Assembly (NCBI GenBank): GCA_025506515.1
Contig: CM046443.1
Span: 22,493,898-22,557,897 of the forward strand
DNA length: 64,000 nucleotides
Direction of reading: 5' to 3'
Source of the DNA: Flaveria trinervia
Lineage: Eukaryota > Streptophyta > Magnoliopsida > Asterales > Asteraceae
In this document: one piece after another, positions 54,645-64,000 of the stretch
How the letters are laid out: every line of letters starts with the position of its first letter
How positions within the stretch are numbered: position 1 is the first letter of the stretch
The notes under the pieces: model-generated
What the model saw: only the letters and a program-made list of their open reading frames with translations
The model's database searches: none
What the model was told of the DNA's origin: nothing
Translations under genes and position numbers: made by a program

Positions 54645-56505
54645 GAACAGCTCAAGACAAACAGAAACGTCTGGATAATTGACAGTGGCTGTTCCAAGCA
54701 CATGACAGGCAATAGGTCTCTACTCCATAATTTTGAGAGAATTGATGGAGGACCAGTTGCTTTTGGAGGAGATGAAGGTGGTTACATTTCTGGAAGTGGC
54801 AAGGTCACAAATGGTAAGCTCAACATTGAAAAGGTAAACTTTGTTAAGGAGCTGGGTATAATCTTCTGAGTGTATCCTAATTTTGTGATCAAAGACATAA
54901 CATGCTCTTTACTGAGCATGAGTGCATTGTTCTCAAGCCTGGTGTGGTCATTCCTCATGAGCACATCCTGCTCAGAGCCCCTAGGAAAGGGAACATGTAC
55001 AAGATGGATTTGCAAGAAACATCTCCCTCTGGAGAAGTTTCATGCTTTCTATCTAAAGCCAATAGTGATGAGTCTTTCCTATGGCATAAAAGAATGTGCC
55101 ATGTAAACTTTAAAAACATGAATAAATTGATTAAGCATGATCTGGTAACTGGAATGCCAAAGAAAGAGTTTACAAGTGATGATCATTGTGTTGCATGTCT
55201 GAAAGGGAAGCAACATAAGACATCCCATAAGTCTAAGGAAATGAACTCCATCACTACACCCCTACACTTGTTACATATGGATCTCTTTGGCCCCACCAGT
55301 GTAATGAGTTTAGGAAGGACCTTATACTGTCTAGTGATCATAGATGATTTTACAAGATTCACTTGGTTCTTCTTCCTTAGAACTGAAGATGAGACTCCTG
55401 AGATTCTAAAGAATTTCATCTTAAAGATTGAGAATCAATGTGATCACAAGGCCAAAACCATAAGATGTGATCAAGGAACTGAATTCAAGAACCAAATCCT
55501 TGATACATTTTGTGATGAAAAGGGTATTACAAGACAATACAGTGCTCCCAGGACTTCTCAGCAAAACGGAGTTGCTGAGAGGAGAAACAGGACACTTTTG
55601 AAGCTGCAAGAACTATGTTCTCTGACTCTAAACTGCCTATCACCTTCTGGGCAGAGGCAGTTAATACTGCTTGCTATGTGCAAAACAGAGTTTTAGTAGT
55701 TAAGACACATGGTAAGACTCCTTATGAACTTTGGCACAAGAGGAAACCTTTCATTGGTTTTCTCAGGTCATTTGGATGTCCCTGCACCATCTTGAATACT
55801 AAAGATCAAGTTGCCAAGTTTGCTGAGAAATCAGACGATGGACACTTCATTGGATACTCTTCCCAAGCTAAAGCTTATAGAGTATACAATCTCAGAACTA
55901 GAATTATTAAGGAGTCAGCCAATGTGACTTTCAATGAGCACACACCCAGTGTAGCTGGTTCTGGTCCGGATTGGCTATTTGATCTTGATTTAGTTACCAA
56001 CTGTTTTAATAGATCTTGTGAGCATGTTTCAGGATCTGCAGAAAATTTTAATACAGGTGATCCTGATCCAAGATTTGAGCTAGGAAGACCTTCAACTCAC
56101 ACACCTTCAGCTCCAGTTGAAACTACTTCAGCAAATGAGGTTTCTATCAGCACAACAATGACAAATCCAGCTGATACATCTGGCATGCCTTCAAATTCCA
56201 GCTCAGAGGCTTCTCAACCAGATAAAGACATCTCAATTGCAGAAGACAACAATGGTGATGGTGATAGTGATCAAGAATTTCTTGATGCTAATAACCATAC
56301 CATAGATGACAACATCAATGATGTCACACACTCATTGGATCAAGTAAATCTTGATAAGTGTGATAATGTGGAGGATCAATCTTCAAGACCAGATCTAAAT
56401 TTCTCAAATTTGGATCTATCTCAGCAACTTGCTGTGATCCCTCAGCTAAGGATCCACAAGTCTCATCCTACCACAAACATCATTGGAGATGTTATCTCGG
56501 GGTAA
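54645..56505 (+). pseudogene. protease and integrase of Sirevirus G (broken)
   Basis: Protease IIDSGCSKHMTGN lies at about 54675-54714. A frameshift near 54860 interrupts the pre-integrase. From 54902: FLWHKRMCHVNFKNMNKL and CVACLKGKQHKTSH (H-H-C-C), then the core with LLHMDLFGP, IRCDQGTEF and QQNGVAERRNRTL: all three acidic catalytic residues are present, in one frame to about 55600. A small deletion there shifts the frame. The post-core runs 55615-56505 with FWAEAVNTACYVQNRVLVV, FIGYSS and a long acidic Ser/Asp linker ending RIHKSHPTTNIIGDV. Confidence 0.88.
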
Positions 56506-56509
56506 AGAC

Positions 56510-58043
56510 AAGAGGGCAAACCCATGAAGCAAATGTTTGTCTTCACTCTTGTTTTCTATCCCAGTTAGAGCCAAAGAAAGTTGAGGAGGCTCTAAAGGAT
56601 GGAAGTTGGGTTGAAGCTATGCAACAAGAGCTACTTCAATTCAAAAGGCAGAAAGTTTGGAACCTTTGTCCTCTTCCTCATAGGAAGACTACCATTGGAA
56701 CCAAATGGGTTTTTAGGAATAAGAAGGATGATAGAGGAATCATCATCAAGAACAAGGCAAGACTAGTTGTTCAAGGATACACACAAGAAGAAGGGATTGA
56801 TTACACTGATGTCTTTGCTCCTCTAGCAAGACTAGAAGCTGTTAGGATATTCCTGGCATTTGCTGCATCCAAGAATTTCAAAGTCTATCAACTTGATGTA
56901 AAGTGTGCTTTCTTATATGGAGTGATTGATGAGGAGGTGTATGTCAAACAACCACCTGGTTTGTAGATCCTGATCATCCTGATTATGTCTGCAAGCTTGA
57001 CAAAGCTCTTATGGGCTGCATCAGGCACCCAGGAAGTGGTATGAGACACTGTCCGAGTATCTCTGTAAACATGGATACAGGAGAGGTACTATAGATGGAA
57101 CTCTCTTCATCAAAGGACAAGGAAAAGACATTCTGTTAGTTCAAGTATATGTGGATGACATCATCTTTGGTTCAATCAATTCAAAGCTCTGCAAAGACTT
57201 TGAAAAGCTGATGAAAGACAGATTTGAAATGAGTTCAATGGGAGAACTCAACTTCTTTCTGGGAATTCAAGTGAAGCAGGTTGAAGATGGCATCTTCATA
57301 AGTCAGTCAAAGTATGTTCAAGATATACTCAAGAGATTCAACATGACTGATTGTAAGATTGCTAAGACACCCATAGCCAAAACCACTCCCTTGGTCCAGA
57401 TCTTGAGGGGGAGTGTGTAGATGAGCACCTATACAGGGCTATGATTGGGTCTCTTATGTATCTTACAGCTAGCAGGCCTGATATCATGTTTGCTACATGT
57501 ATTTGTGCAAGATATCAAGCAAACCTTAAGATGTCTCACTTAATTACTGTGAAAAGGATTTTAAGATACCTCAAAGGTGCTTCAACACTTGGTCTATGGT
57601 ATCCGAAGAATCCTAATTTCAATCTGTATGCCTATACAGACAGTGATTATGGTGGTTGCAACATGATTGCAAAGTCTACATCTGGGGGATGTCAATTCCT
57701 TGGTGGAAGGGTTGTCTCATGGCAATGCAAGAAACAATCCTGTGTGTCGGCATCAACTGCTGAGGCTGAATACATTGCTGCTGCAAGCTGCTGTGCTCAA
57801 GTGCTTTGGATTCAAAATCAAATGCTAGACTATGGATTTAACTTCAAAGAGACTCCTGTGCAGCACTCAAGGACCAAACACATCAACATTAGGTATCATT
57901 TAATAAGATATAACTATGAAAAAGGATTAATTAAACTAGTCAAAGTTCACACAGAACAATATGCTGATCTGTTCACAAAAGCTTTTGATGAGCAGAGATT
58001 TAAGTATCTGATATCAGCTATTGGGATGATTAACTTTGAGTAG
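56510..58043 (+). pseudogene. reverse transcriptase and RNase H of Sirevirus G (broken)
   Basis: RT runs 56619-56966 (LLQFKRQKVWNL... RLVVQGYTQEEGIDYTDVFAPLARLEA... QLDVKCAFLYG... YVKQPPG). A frameshift near 56966 and a deletion near 57010 follow. Catalytic YVDD at 57148-57159 is intact. The frame shifts again near 57420 and RNase H runs 57441-58043 with YTDSDYGG and STAEAEYIAAAS. A deletion joins NFKETP directly to VQHSRTKHI near 57855, removing the IDN...KNP segment found in E (21240-21280), so an RNase H acidic residue is lost. Ends IGMINFE-stop at 58043. Confidence 0.9.
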
Positions 58044-58764
58044 ACTTTTTCTTAAAACTAATTCTAATTATTTCTTCTTAAAAATTGTGTGTCCTAAGTT
58101 GTCTAGTTCATCACTTTCATAAGCTCATGTTTCTTTGCATGTAAAACTCTTTTTGAAGACTTTCCTTAGATTCTTGAAAATTTTTTGATACTTCGGAAGA
58201 TAACGTTTTACCTTCGGAAGAAAAATATGTCTTCAAAATAAATGACTGTCTAAGAGATTTTACCTTCGGACGAAATCAAAATCTATCTTCCGAAGCTTAA
58301 AATTCTTAACTTAGACACTTATTCATTTTTAAGGACTTTTTCCTTCCGAAGCAAAATTACTTTCGGAAGCTTTGTTCATTCTTATACAAAGCATCCAAGA
58401 GTTTATTTCTCTTCCGAAGCATAAATCTTTAAGACTCTCAAGAAAATTCTTCTGAAGCCATTTTAGCTTCGGAAGCTTTTTCAATCAAAACTTCCGAAGA
58501 CAAATCACCTTCGGAAGCTTTTTGAATTCCAAGAAAACTACTTTTTGAGCAAAAAGGTAAACTACTTTTTCAGAGGTTGGACCGACATACGGATTTCAAA
58601 GTTTATCCTCTTTCATTAAACTTTATCTGAAATCCTTCTCTCTCATATAAACCCAATGGTTTCCCCCTCTTCTATCATCTGCTTTTCTTCCAAACCTAAA
58701 ACCCAAAGCTTTCTCTCTGAAATTTCTTTCCCATTTTTTCTCATCATCTCTGAGCTACCTCACA
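58044..58764 (+). promoter_or_regulatory. pol-ORF2 spacer of G with CTTCGGAAG boxes and TATA box
   Basis: About 720 bp without a gene. 58191-58518 has at least nine boxes: CTTCGGAAG at 58191, 58212, 58466 and 58509; CTTCCGAAG at 58287, 58343, 58411 and 58491; TTCGGAAGC at 58362. There are also partial copies (TTCGGACG, CTTCTGAAG). CATATAAACCC follows (TATAAA 58646-58651) about 115 bp before the ORF2 ATG at 58765, with a CT-rich leader. It is the same word as in the LTR of this family. Confidence 0.65.
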
Positions 58765-59387
58765 ATGGCTGACCTTGCTCACAGAAATGATCCTAACTTT
58801 GCCATGCAGCTACACAGATAACACAATTAGGTTGCTCTGTTATGCTCTAACAATGATCCTCATTTCTCAGAGGTTTGCTGTTTCTTGTCTTTGTCTCACT
58901 ACTTCACCTCCCTAACCATTGATCCTACTCTATATGAGGATCACTTGCTTGAATTCTGGAAGACCTGCCAAGAGGTCATTATGGATGGCGAGAAGGCACT
59001 GTCTGCCACAGTGCAGGGGAAAACAATTTTCATCACTACGGCCATCATCAATCGACATTTCAGCTGGATGATGAAGAAGGTGAAGTGTTCTTCCCAAAAG
59101 AAGCGGTTAATCATTCCTTTGAGCAGATGGGCTATGAAGGATATTTCTCTGTAAAGACCTTCAGGAAAGGGAAGGTCTCATCCCAGTGGAAATACCTGCT
59201 CCATGTGGTTATCCACAGCTTATCAAACAAGCATGGTGGATGGGACCAGATTCCTGAAGATCTCTCCTTTATAGTTCATGGAATGATTCAGGGGGTCAAG
59301 TTCAGGTATTCACAATTTGTTTATACTAATTTACTTGCAAACTTAGACTCCTTAGAATACTACATGTTTCCTAGATATGTTCAACAC
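58765..59387 (+). pseudogene. ORF2 (env-like gene) of Sirevirus G, N-terminal part
   Basis: ATGGCTGACC at 58765 (MADLAHRNDPNFAMQL), then two stops (TAA, TAG) within 25 codons. The frame continues with LSHYFTSLTIDPTLYEDHLLEFWKTC to about 59085, a frameshift, and FEQMGYEGYFSVKTFRKGKV... EYYMFPRYVQH to the H insertion at 59388. FEQMGYEG corresponds to FFSQIGYEG in E and MFPRYVQ to MYPRFIQ. Function unknown. Confidence 0.75.
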
Positions 59388-60231
59388 TGTTGGACTAAAA
59401 GAACCAATGAGCCGGATCAGAAAAACCTTTAAGTCCCACAGACATCACAACAACTACTGAAGACCACAACAACTGAAGACAACAGCTGATTACAAAGTCT
59501 GAAAACACAATGTCTGAAGACACAAGTGCTGAAGACAAAGTCTAAAGACACAAGTGCTGAAGACAAAGTCTGAAGACACAAGTGCTGAAGACAAAGTGTG
59601 AAGACACAAGTGCTGAAGACAAAGTCTGAAGACACAAGTGCTGAAGACAAAGTCTGAAGACACAAGTGCTGAAGACAAAGTCTGAAGACACAAGTGCTGA
59701 AGACAAAGTCTGAAGACACCAGTGCTGAAGACCAAAGTATCAGACGTTGTCACAACAGCTGAAGAGGTCTTCTTCAGTAGTTGTGATGGTTTACCTTTCA
59801 GTAGTTTCTTGTTTCAGTATTTGTAAAACAACTGAAGAGTATGTTCTTCAGTTGTTATTGTTTCAGTAGTTTCTTTTTGGTAGTTGTAATAATAGTTAAC
59901 ACTTAGTATTTTTGTAAGAAGATGTCGGCTGTTTGACATCTTCAGTAGTTGTGTTAACTATCAGTAGTTTGTGATAAATTCTGTTAGATGTCACTATCAA
60001 GTGACATCAGCAGACGTCACATCTCTTATATAGAGGTGTCGACCTAATTGTAATTGTGACATTCCGTTACCAAGCGAATATTGAATGAAATATATCTGCA
60101 GAATTCTCTCTATCTATAACCGTTTTGTTCTTACATTGAATATCTTTTGTTCTTGTGATTTGGCTAATTCATTGTTAGAATTCCGCTGCTATACTCTCTA
60201 ATCAATCAAACGTAGATCACTGATCCGAACA
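59388..60231 (+). repeat. 5' LTR of Sirevirus H
   Basis: 844 bp, TGTTGGACT...CCGAACA. It has a 28-bp tandem repeat in U3, the inverted repeat GATGTCAC/GTGACATC (about 59985-60006), GACGTCAC, and an imperfect TATA palindrome (CTCTTATATAGAG) near 60021-60035. Confidence 0.92.
59516..59739 (+). repeat. 28-bp tandem repeat in U3 of H, eight units
   Basis: Units start at 59516, 59544, 59572, 59600, 59628, 59656, 59684 and 59712, exactly 28 bp apart; the last is slightly diverged. Each is GAAGACACAAGTGCT followed by GAAGACAAAGTCT, i.e. two box-like half units. F carries shorter, irregular versions. Confidence 0.95.
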
Positions 60232-60233
60232 AG

Positions 60234-60245
60234 TGGTATCAGAGC
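60234..60245 (+). other. primer-binding site of H (initiator Met tRNA)
   Basis: TGGTATCAGAGC, an exact match, two bases after the LTR end. Confidence 0.9.
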
Positions 60246-60455
60246 AGGTTAATCATTGATTGATCTAACAATTAATCATTGAAACTGCTAATTGATATCT
60301 ATGTTTGATTGAATTAGCATTTTGCAAGAACTGGTTATGGATTATTGAATTTCTGACGCTTTCGTTCATTTATTCTGAGATCTCTCTTGGTTCAATTGGT
60401 TGTTGTGTTTTGTTCTAAATCTGTTATAGCTTAATTGAATTTGATTGAATGTGAG

Positions 60456-63292
60456 ATGACTACTCCTTCTAATGATCCTCACAATACTGGTTCCTCAACC
60501 AAGCCCCCGATGCTGGTTAGGACCGAGTATAACATATGGCAGCGAAGAATGCTTCATCACCTATGTGTTAATAGTTCAGGTTGTTGGACATCTATGGTAC
60601 ACAGACCACATAAGCCTATGGTGAACAATCCGGAAACCAATCAAATGGTTCCGAAGAAGAAGGAACAATACTCTGATGAAGATCGGAAACTGTTTGAGAT
60701 TGATGCTAAAGCCCATGGAAATCTGGCCATGGCATTGCTTAATGAAATCTATTCAGGGCTTATGCATCATGAAACTGCTCATGATCTCTGGAATGCCCTG
60801 AAGGAACAATTCGGTGGCACAGATGAGGTCTTAGCAAACAACAGAGAAATCCTTGCCCAACAATATGAGACATTCTCTCATAGAAAGGGTAAGACACTTA
60901 CTCAACAGTTTGTGCATTTTTCCTGCTTGATCTCTGAGCTGAAAATGGTGAAACAAGAATACACTAATAGCCAGATGAATAACAGGTTCCTCAGATCACT
61001 GCCTGAGAGATGGGACACATACACTATTGTCCTACGCGCCAGTGCAAATATGGATAGCCTATCTCTCACCCAACTTCATGGGAAACTGCTTACATTCGAA
61101 AGAGAGATAGAGCAGAAGAGGAAACTGTCCTCATTAGGAAAGCTCACTGATGACTTTGTACCAGGGAATACTGCCTTGGTTGGTCATGAGTCAGAATATG
61201 CTGCATCTGAAAGTAATTATGATGAGCATATTGATTTCTCTTCAAATAGTTCTGATCATGCATTTGTTGGTATTGAGAGTCATTCTGGCAGTAATAGTGA
61301 CAATCTATGCTTCATCATTGATGATTTGAAAGGAATAGCTGACGATGATCTAGAAGAGATGGATATTCTGAGCCAGATGGCATTGATTAATATCAGATCT
61401 CAGAAGTTCTATAAGAGAACTGGCAGGAAATTTCCTGGACTCTCTAGCAAAACCAAAGTTGGTTTTGACAAGAGTAAGTTGAGGTGTCACAAATGCCAAA
61501 GGCTGGGACACTTTGCAAGAGAGTGTAGATCAACTGGATCTAACTCTTCTGCACCCTTTGTGACTTTTCCTAGTACTAGTCCACAAAACAGTGGGCAACA
61601 TCCTGCTGGTTCTGGTCATCATTCACATCCTAGGTCTCCTGCATACTTTGTCCCCCAGGGTCCAATGTCATATTCTTATCCCTACTATTATATGCCTCAA
61701 TCAAATCCTGTTTAAGCTCTAATTGCACAACAACCACAAGCATTGCCTGAACCACAACCTTCCCAATCTCATCAACAAACTCAACCTCAACAACACAGCT
61801 TCTTCACCCCAGGAGTTGTTGACTGGAGCAGTTTACCAGATGATTTGTCTGGTCATGAACAACTGTTCACTGGTGCTGGTCAACATGGTGGTGACAGTCC
61901 CTTTGGAAATCTAGCTCTTATGGCTTTGGATTCTGCTGATACTTCATCCACTAATGCCTCTACACCAAAGGTATCACAGGTATCCTCTGAGGCAAAAGCC
62001 AAATTATGTTCTGAAACATGCATAGCAGCATTTTCATCTATTAGAGAAGCAAATGTAGCTTTGATTAACAAGAACATTGAGCTAGAACAAACAATTTCCA
62101 AAAAAGCTGAATTTGAGTCTGTGCTTAATGAAAAGAATGATGAGATTTACAAAGTTAAATGCCAAATCACAAATTATAAGGCTAGGGAAGAGGTACTTCT
62201 AGAGAAGTACAAAGATCTCAAAGAAACCCTTGCAGTCACCCAAGTAGAGTGTGATCGATGCGTACAATCATGCAAAGGTTTTGAAATGCTTCTTAGTAAG
62301 CAATCTGCTTCCAATGTGAAGTTTGGCATTGGTTACAATCACACTGCTCCACCTACAGAATTTACTCCCAGAGCAGAGGTAGAATCTGATGGTGAGAGCA
62401 ATAACTATCCATTTCATCATGTGATCTACTTTCTGATACAACACCATCAGAAGTAGAAGTCAGCACTAAGCCCTCTCAGAACCTATCAGCTGATGTTGAT
62501 GGTTCCACTACTGACACTCACATGATCAAAGAGTTGATCAACTCAGGAGTTAATTCTGAAAGTCCTGAAAGGACTAGAGAGCAAGATTTAACACCTGAAG
62601 TTCAAACTCCAACTACTGTCAGTACTGAAAAGAAGAAAACTGTGAGTAGAAAGAGTTTGAACACTACTAAAGAGGAAGTCAAGAAAGAAAACAATGCTTT
62701 CAAAGCACTGAAGAGCAAGTCTTCAGTTGTTTCATCCTCTTTAGTTGATGATCAACATAAGATGAAGAAGAAACCATGTGAAGTATGTGGTTTGTTCAAT
62801 CATCTTACAGATGATTGCTGGTACAAAAGAGGATCCAAACTCAAACATAAAGAGGAAATTAAGAGAAAATGGTTAAAATGAAAACTGAGTTTGAGAACAC
62901 ATTTGTATCAGCAACATCAAATACTGTAACCCTTAAGTCCATAAAGAAATCCAAAAAGGAAGGGGTTAAACAGGTAACAGCTGAGAGTGCTCAGAAGAAG
63001 AAGGTGCAACATAGGAACTTATCAAACTCTAAAGGCAATGTGTCTGATGAGCTGAAAGCTTTATCACAAAATCAGACACAGTTGGTTATGATGGTTAACA
63101 TCTATTGGGAGAGTTAACCAATTAGATGTTCCTATGTTGAAACCACAGAAAAGGAGGTCCAAGCCAAAGGATTCCTCTTCTTCACCATCTTCTTCCTCTC
63201 AGGCTGTTGTTTCCATCAAACCTGTTAGTTTACCATCTGTTGATGAGACCAGGCCCAAAACCAAAAAGGTTTGGGTCTCCAAAACTAACTGA
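60456..63292 (+). pseudogene. gag and coiled-coil linker of Sirevirus H (few breaks)
   Basis: I chose the ATG at 60456 (MTTPSNDPHN) because it matches A and F. The frame is open to a TAA at 61713-61715 (420 codons; A has CAA there), then continues to about 62410. The gag domain, DDDLEEMDILSQMAL and the knuckle CHKCQRLGHFAREC (about 61485-61526) are intact. The coiled coil is at 61960-62260. Single-base deletions relative to A near 62410, 62865 and 63095 shift the frame. The second knuckle CEVCGLFNHLTDDC lies near 62776-62817. It ends VWVSKTN-stop at 63290-63292. Least damaged gag of its family here. Confidence 0.88.
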
Positions 63293-63308
63293 TTGTTTAT
63301 AATTGCAG
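63278..63308 (+). promoter_or_regulatory. gag-stop / splice-acceptor-like junction of H
   Basis: AAAACTAACTGATTGTTTATAATTGCAG-GG: branch-point-like CTAAC directly before the gag TGA, a T-rich tract and AG at 63307-63308. The pol frame has a TAA at 63300-63302 and is open only from TTG-CAG-GGT onward. Confidence 0.6.
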
Positions 63309-64000
63309 GGTTCTTCAACATGCCAAAGTAGCATCTGGTATGTAGACAGTGGGGGATCTATGCATATGACTGGGAACAGCTCTCTTCTTCATGACTACTC
63401 TCAAGGAAAGAAGGGGTTTGTTTCTTTTGGCAATGATGCTAGGGGTTACATCATGGGCAACGGCTTTGTCTCCAATGGAGAAATAAAGTTTGATGATGTT
63501 AATCATGTGGAAAATCTCAAGTACAATCTCTTGAGTGTCAGTCAAATGTGTGATAAAGGCCATGTTGCTCTTTTCACCAGTCAGAACTGTAGGATTCTGT
63601 CATCCAAAGTTCTGCATTTGATTGATAAGGTGTTGGATGATCACACTCTCCTAAGAGCCAATAGGACAGGAAGAGTGTATGCCTTAGATCTTTCCAAGAA
63701 AATAGATCTCAGAGGCAATCCTTGCCTATTTCCCAAAGCCTCTTCTCAAGAATCTAAACCGTGGCACAGAAGGCTGGGTCATGTAAATTTCAAAAACATG
63801 AATCAGCTAATCCACAATAGTTTAGTTAGAGGCTTACCAATAAAGGAGTTCCACTGTGATGAAACCTGCACTGCTTGTTTAAAAGGAAATCAACACAAAG
63901 TCTCATTCCCTCCTATTGAAGAGCCTAAGTCCACTACCTGCTTGCAATTACTGCATATGGATCTATTTGGTCCTGTGAGAGTAATGAGCATGGCAAAGAA
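63309..64000 (+). CDS. protease and pre-integrase/integrase start of Sirevirus H (partial, open to window end)
   Basis: One open frame from the acceptor-like junction to the last base (about 230 codons), +1 to the gag linker. Protease motif WYVDSGGSMHMTGNSS lies at about 63336-63383, with Gly in place of the usual Cys after DSG, as in A and F. Then come NLLSVSQMCDKGH, the H-H-C-C region PWHRRLGHVNFKNMNQL... CTACLKGNQH, and the start of the integrase core LLHMDLFGPVRVMSMAK at the edge. The protease would process Gag-Pol in the particle. No break is visible in this piece, unlike every other pol segment here. There is no in-frame ATG at the junction. Confidence 0.85.

Larger units (their letters stand above)
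51023..59387 (+). mobile_element. Sirevirus G, 5' LTR through ORF2 start
   Basis: Plus-strand element of the B1 family: LTR 51023-51815, primer site, the longest gag/linker frame in the window, protease, integrase, RT, RNase H, RM-box spacer and start of ORF2. It is cut at 59387 by element H; the rest is outside the window. The 5 bp before it are CTTTT (51018-51022). It inserted in ORF2 of X. Confidence 0.92.
59388..64000 (+). mobile_element. Sirevirus H, 5' LTR through integrase start (runs off window)
   Basis: Same family as A and F: LTR 59388-60231, Met-tRNA primer site, gag, linker with second knuckle, acceptor-like junction, protease and pre-integrase open to the window end. It inserted into ORF2 of G. 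The 5 bp before it are AACAC (59383-59387). Confidence 0.92.

Noticed and set aside
59429..59753. Two long overlapping minus-strand reading frames with a repeated Cys/Leu/Phe motif, resembling a repeat protein
   Set aside because: They are the 28-bp tandem repeat of the H LTR read in different frames; 28 is not a multiple of three, so all frames look alike. No start context or homologous domain.
60234..60245. tRNA genes suggested by Met-tRNA and Asp-tRNA matches (also 3581, 10538, 14567, 31244, 36994, 51817)
   Set aside because: Only 11 to 18 bases match and each lies just inside an LTR. They are primer-binding sites.

Overview
This window is plant nuclear DNA, most likely from a large, repeat-rich eudicot genome. 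The evidence is Ty1/copia elements of the Sirevirus (SIRE/Maximus) lineage with initiator-Met-tRNA primer sites, pieces of a Tekay-type and an Athila-like Ty3/gypsy element, low GC content and heavy C-to-T decay. I cannot name the species; Asteraceae is only a guess. I found no host gene, rRNA, tRNA gene or CRISPR array. Nearly all of the 64 kb is retrotransposon inserted into retrotransposon, and every copy is broken.

Layout. 1-4486: Sirevirus A (minus; LTR 3595-4486), inserted in the ORF2 of Sirevirus B1 (plus; 4487-6499, 3' LTR 5698-6499). B1 interrupts Sirevirus C (minus; 6500-11346, 5' LTR 10551-11346). C sits in the 3' end of a Tekay-like gypsy element (11347-12131), whose LTR is cut by Sirevirus D (minus; 3' LTR about 12132-12901, ORF2 12902-13807 and 28328-29960). 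Sirevirus E (plus; 13808-28327, 14.5 kb, target duplication GACGG) lies inside D. 29961-36005 is an Athila-like fragment in LTR-internal-LTR-internal order. Sirevirus X (minus; LTR 36006-36218 plus 48333-48801, ORF2 48802-51022) follows. X holds complete element F (plus; 36219-48332, 12.1 kb, duplication GTACA), an E-family solo LTR (49657-50413, duplication AAAGT) and element G (plus; from 51023). G's ORF2 is cut at 59387 by element H (plus; 59388 to window end). A, F and H are one family; B1 and G are another, with C and D related to it; E and the solo LTR are a third; X is a fourth.

How an element is built. Gag with a CCHC knuckle runs into a long coiled-coil linker carrying a second knuckle and ends at a stop codon in a conserved branch-point/3' splice-site-like sequence. 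Protease-integrase-RT-RNase H follows in a frame that opens at, or within a few codons of, that acceptor. A non-coding spacer packed with short symmetric 'RM' boxes and a TATA box then leads to ORF2, the env-like gene, and to the polypurine tract and 3' LTR. The same family-specific word recurs in the LTR U3, the pol-ORF2 spacer and, in several copies, the coding linker just before pol. This three-site layout, together with the splice-like gag/pol junction and apparent introns at ORF2, is the most interesting signal here: it suggests each element has three transcription or RNA-processing control points.
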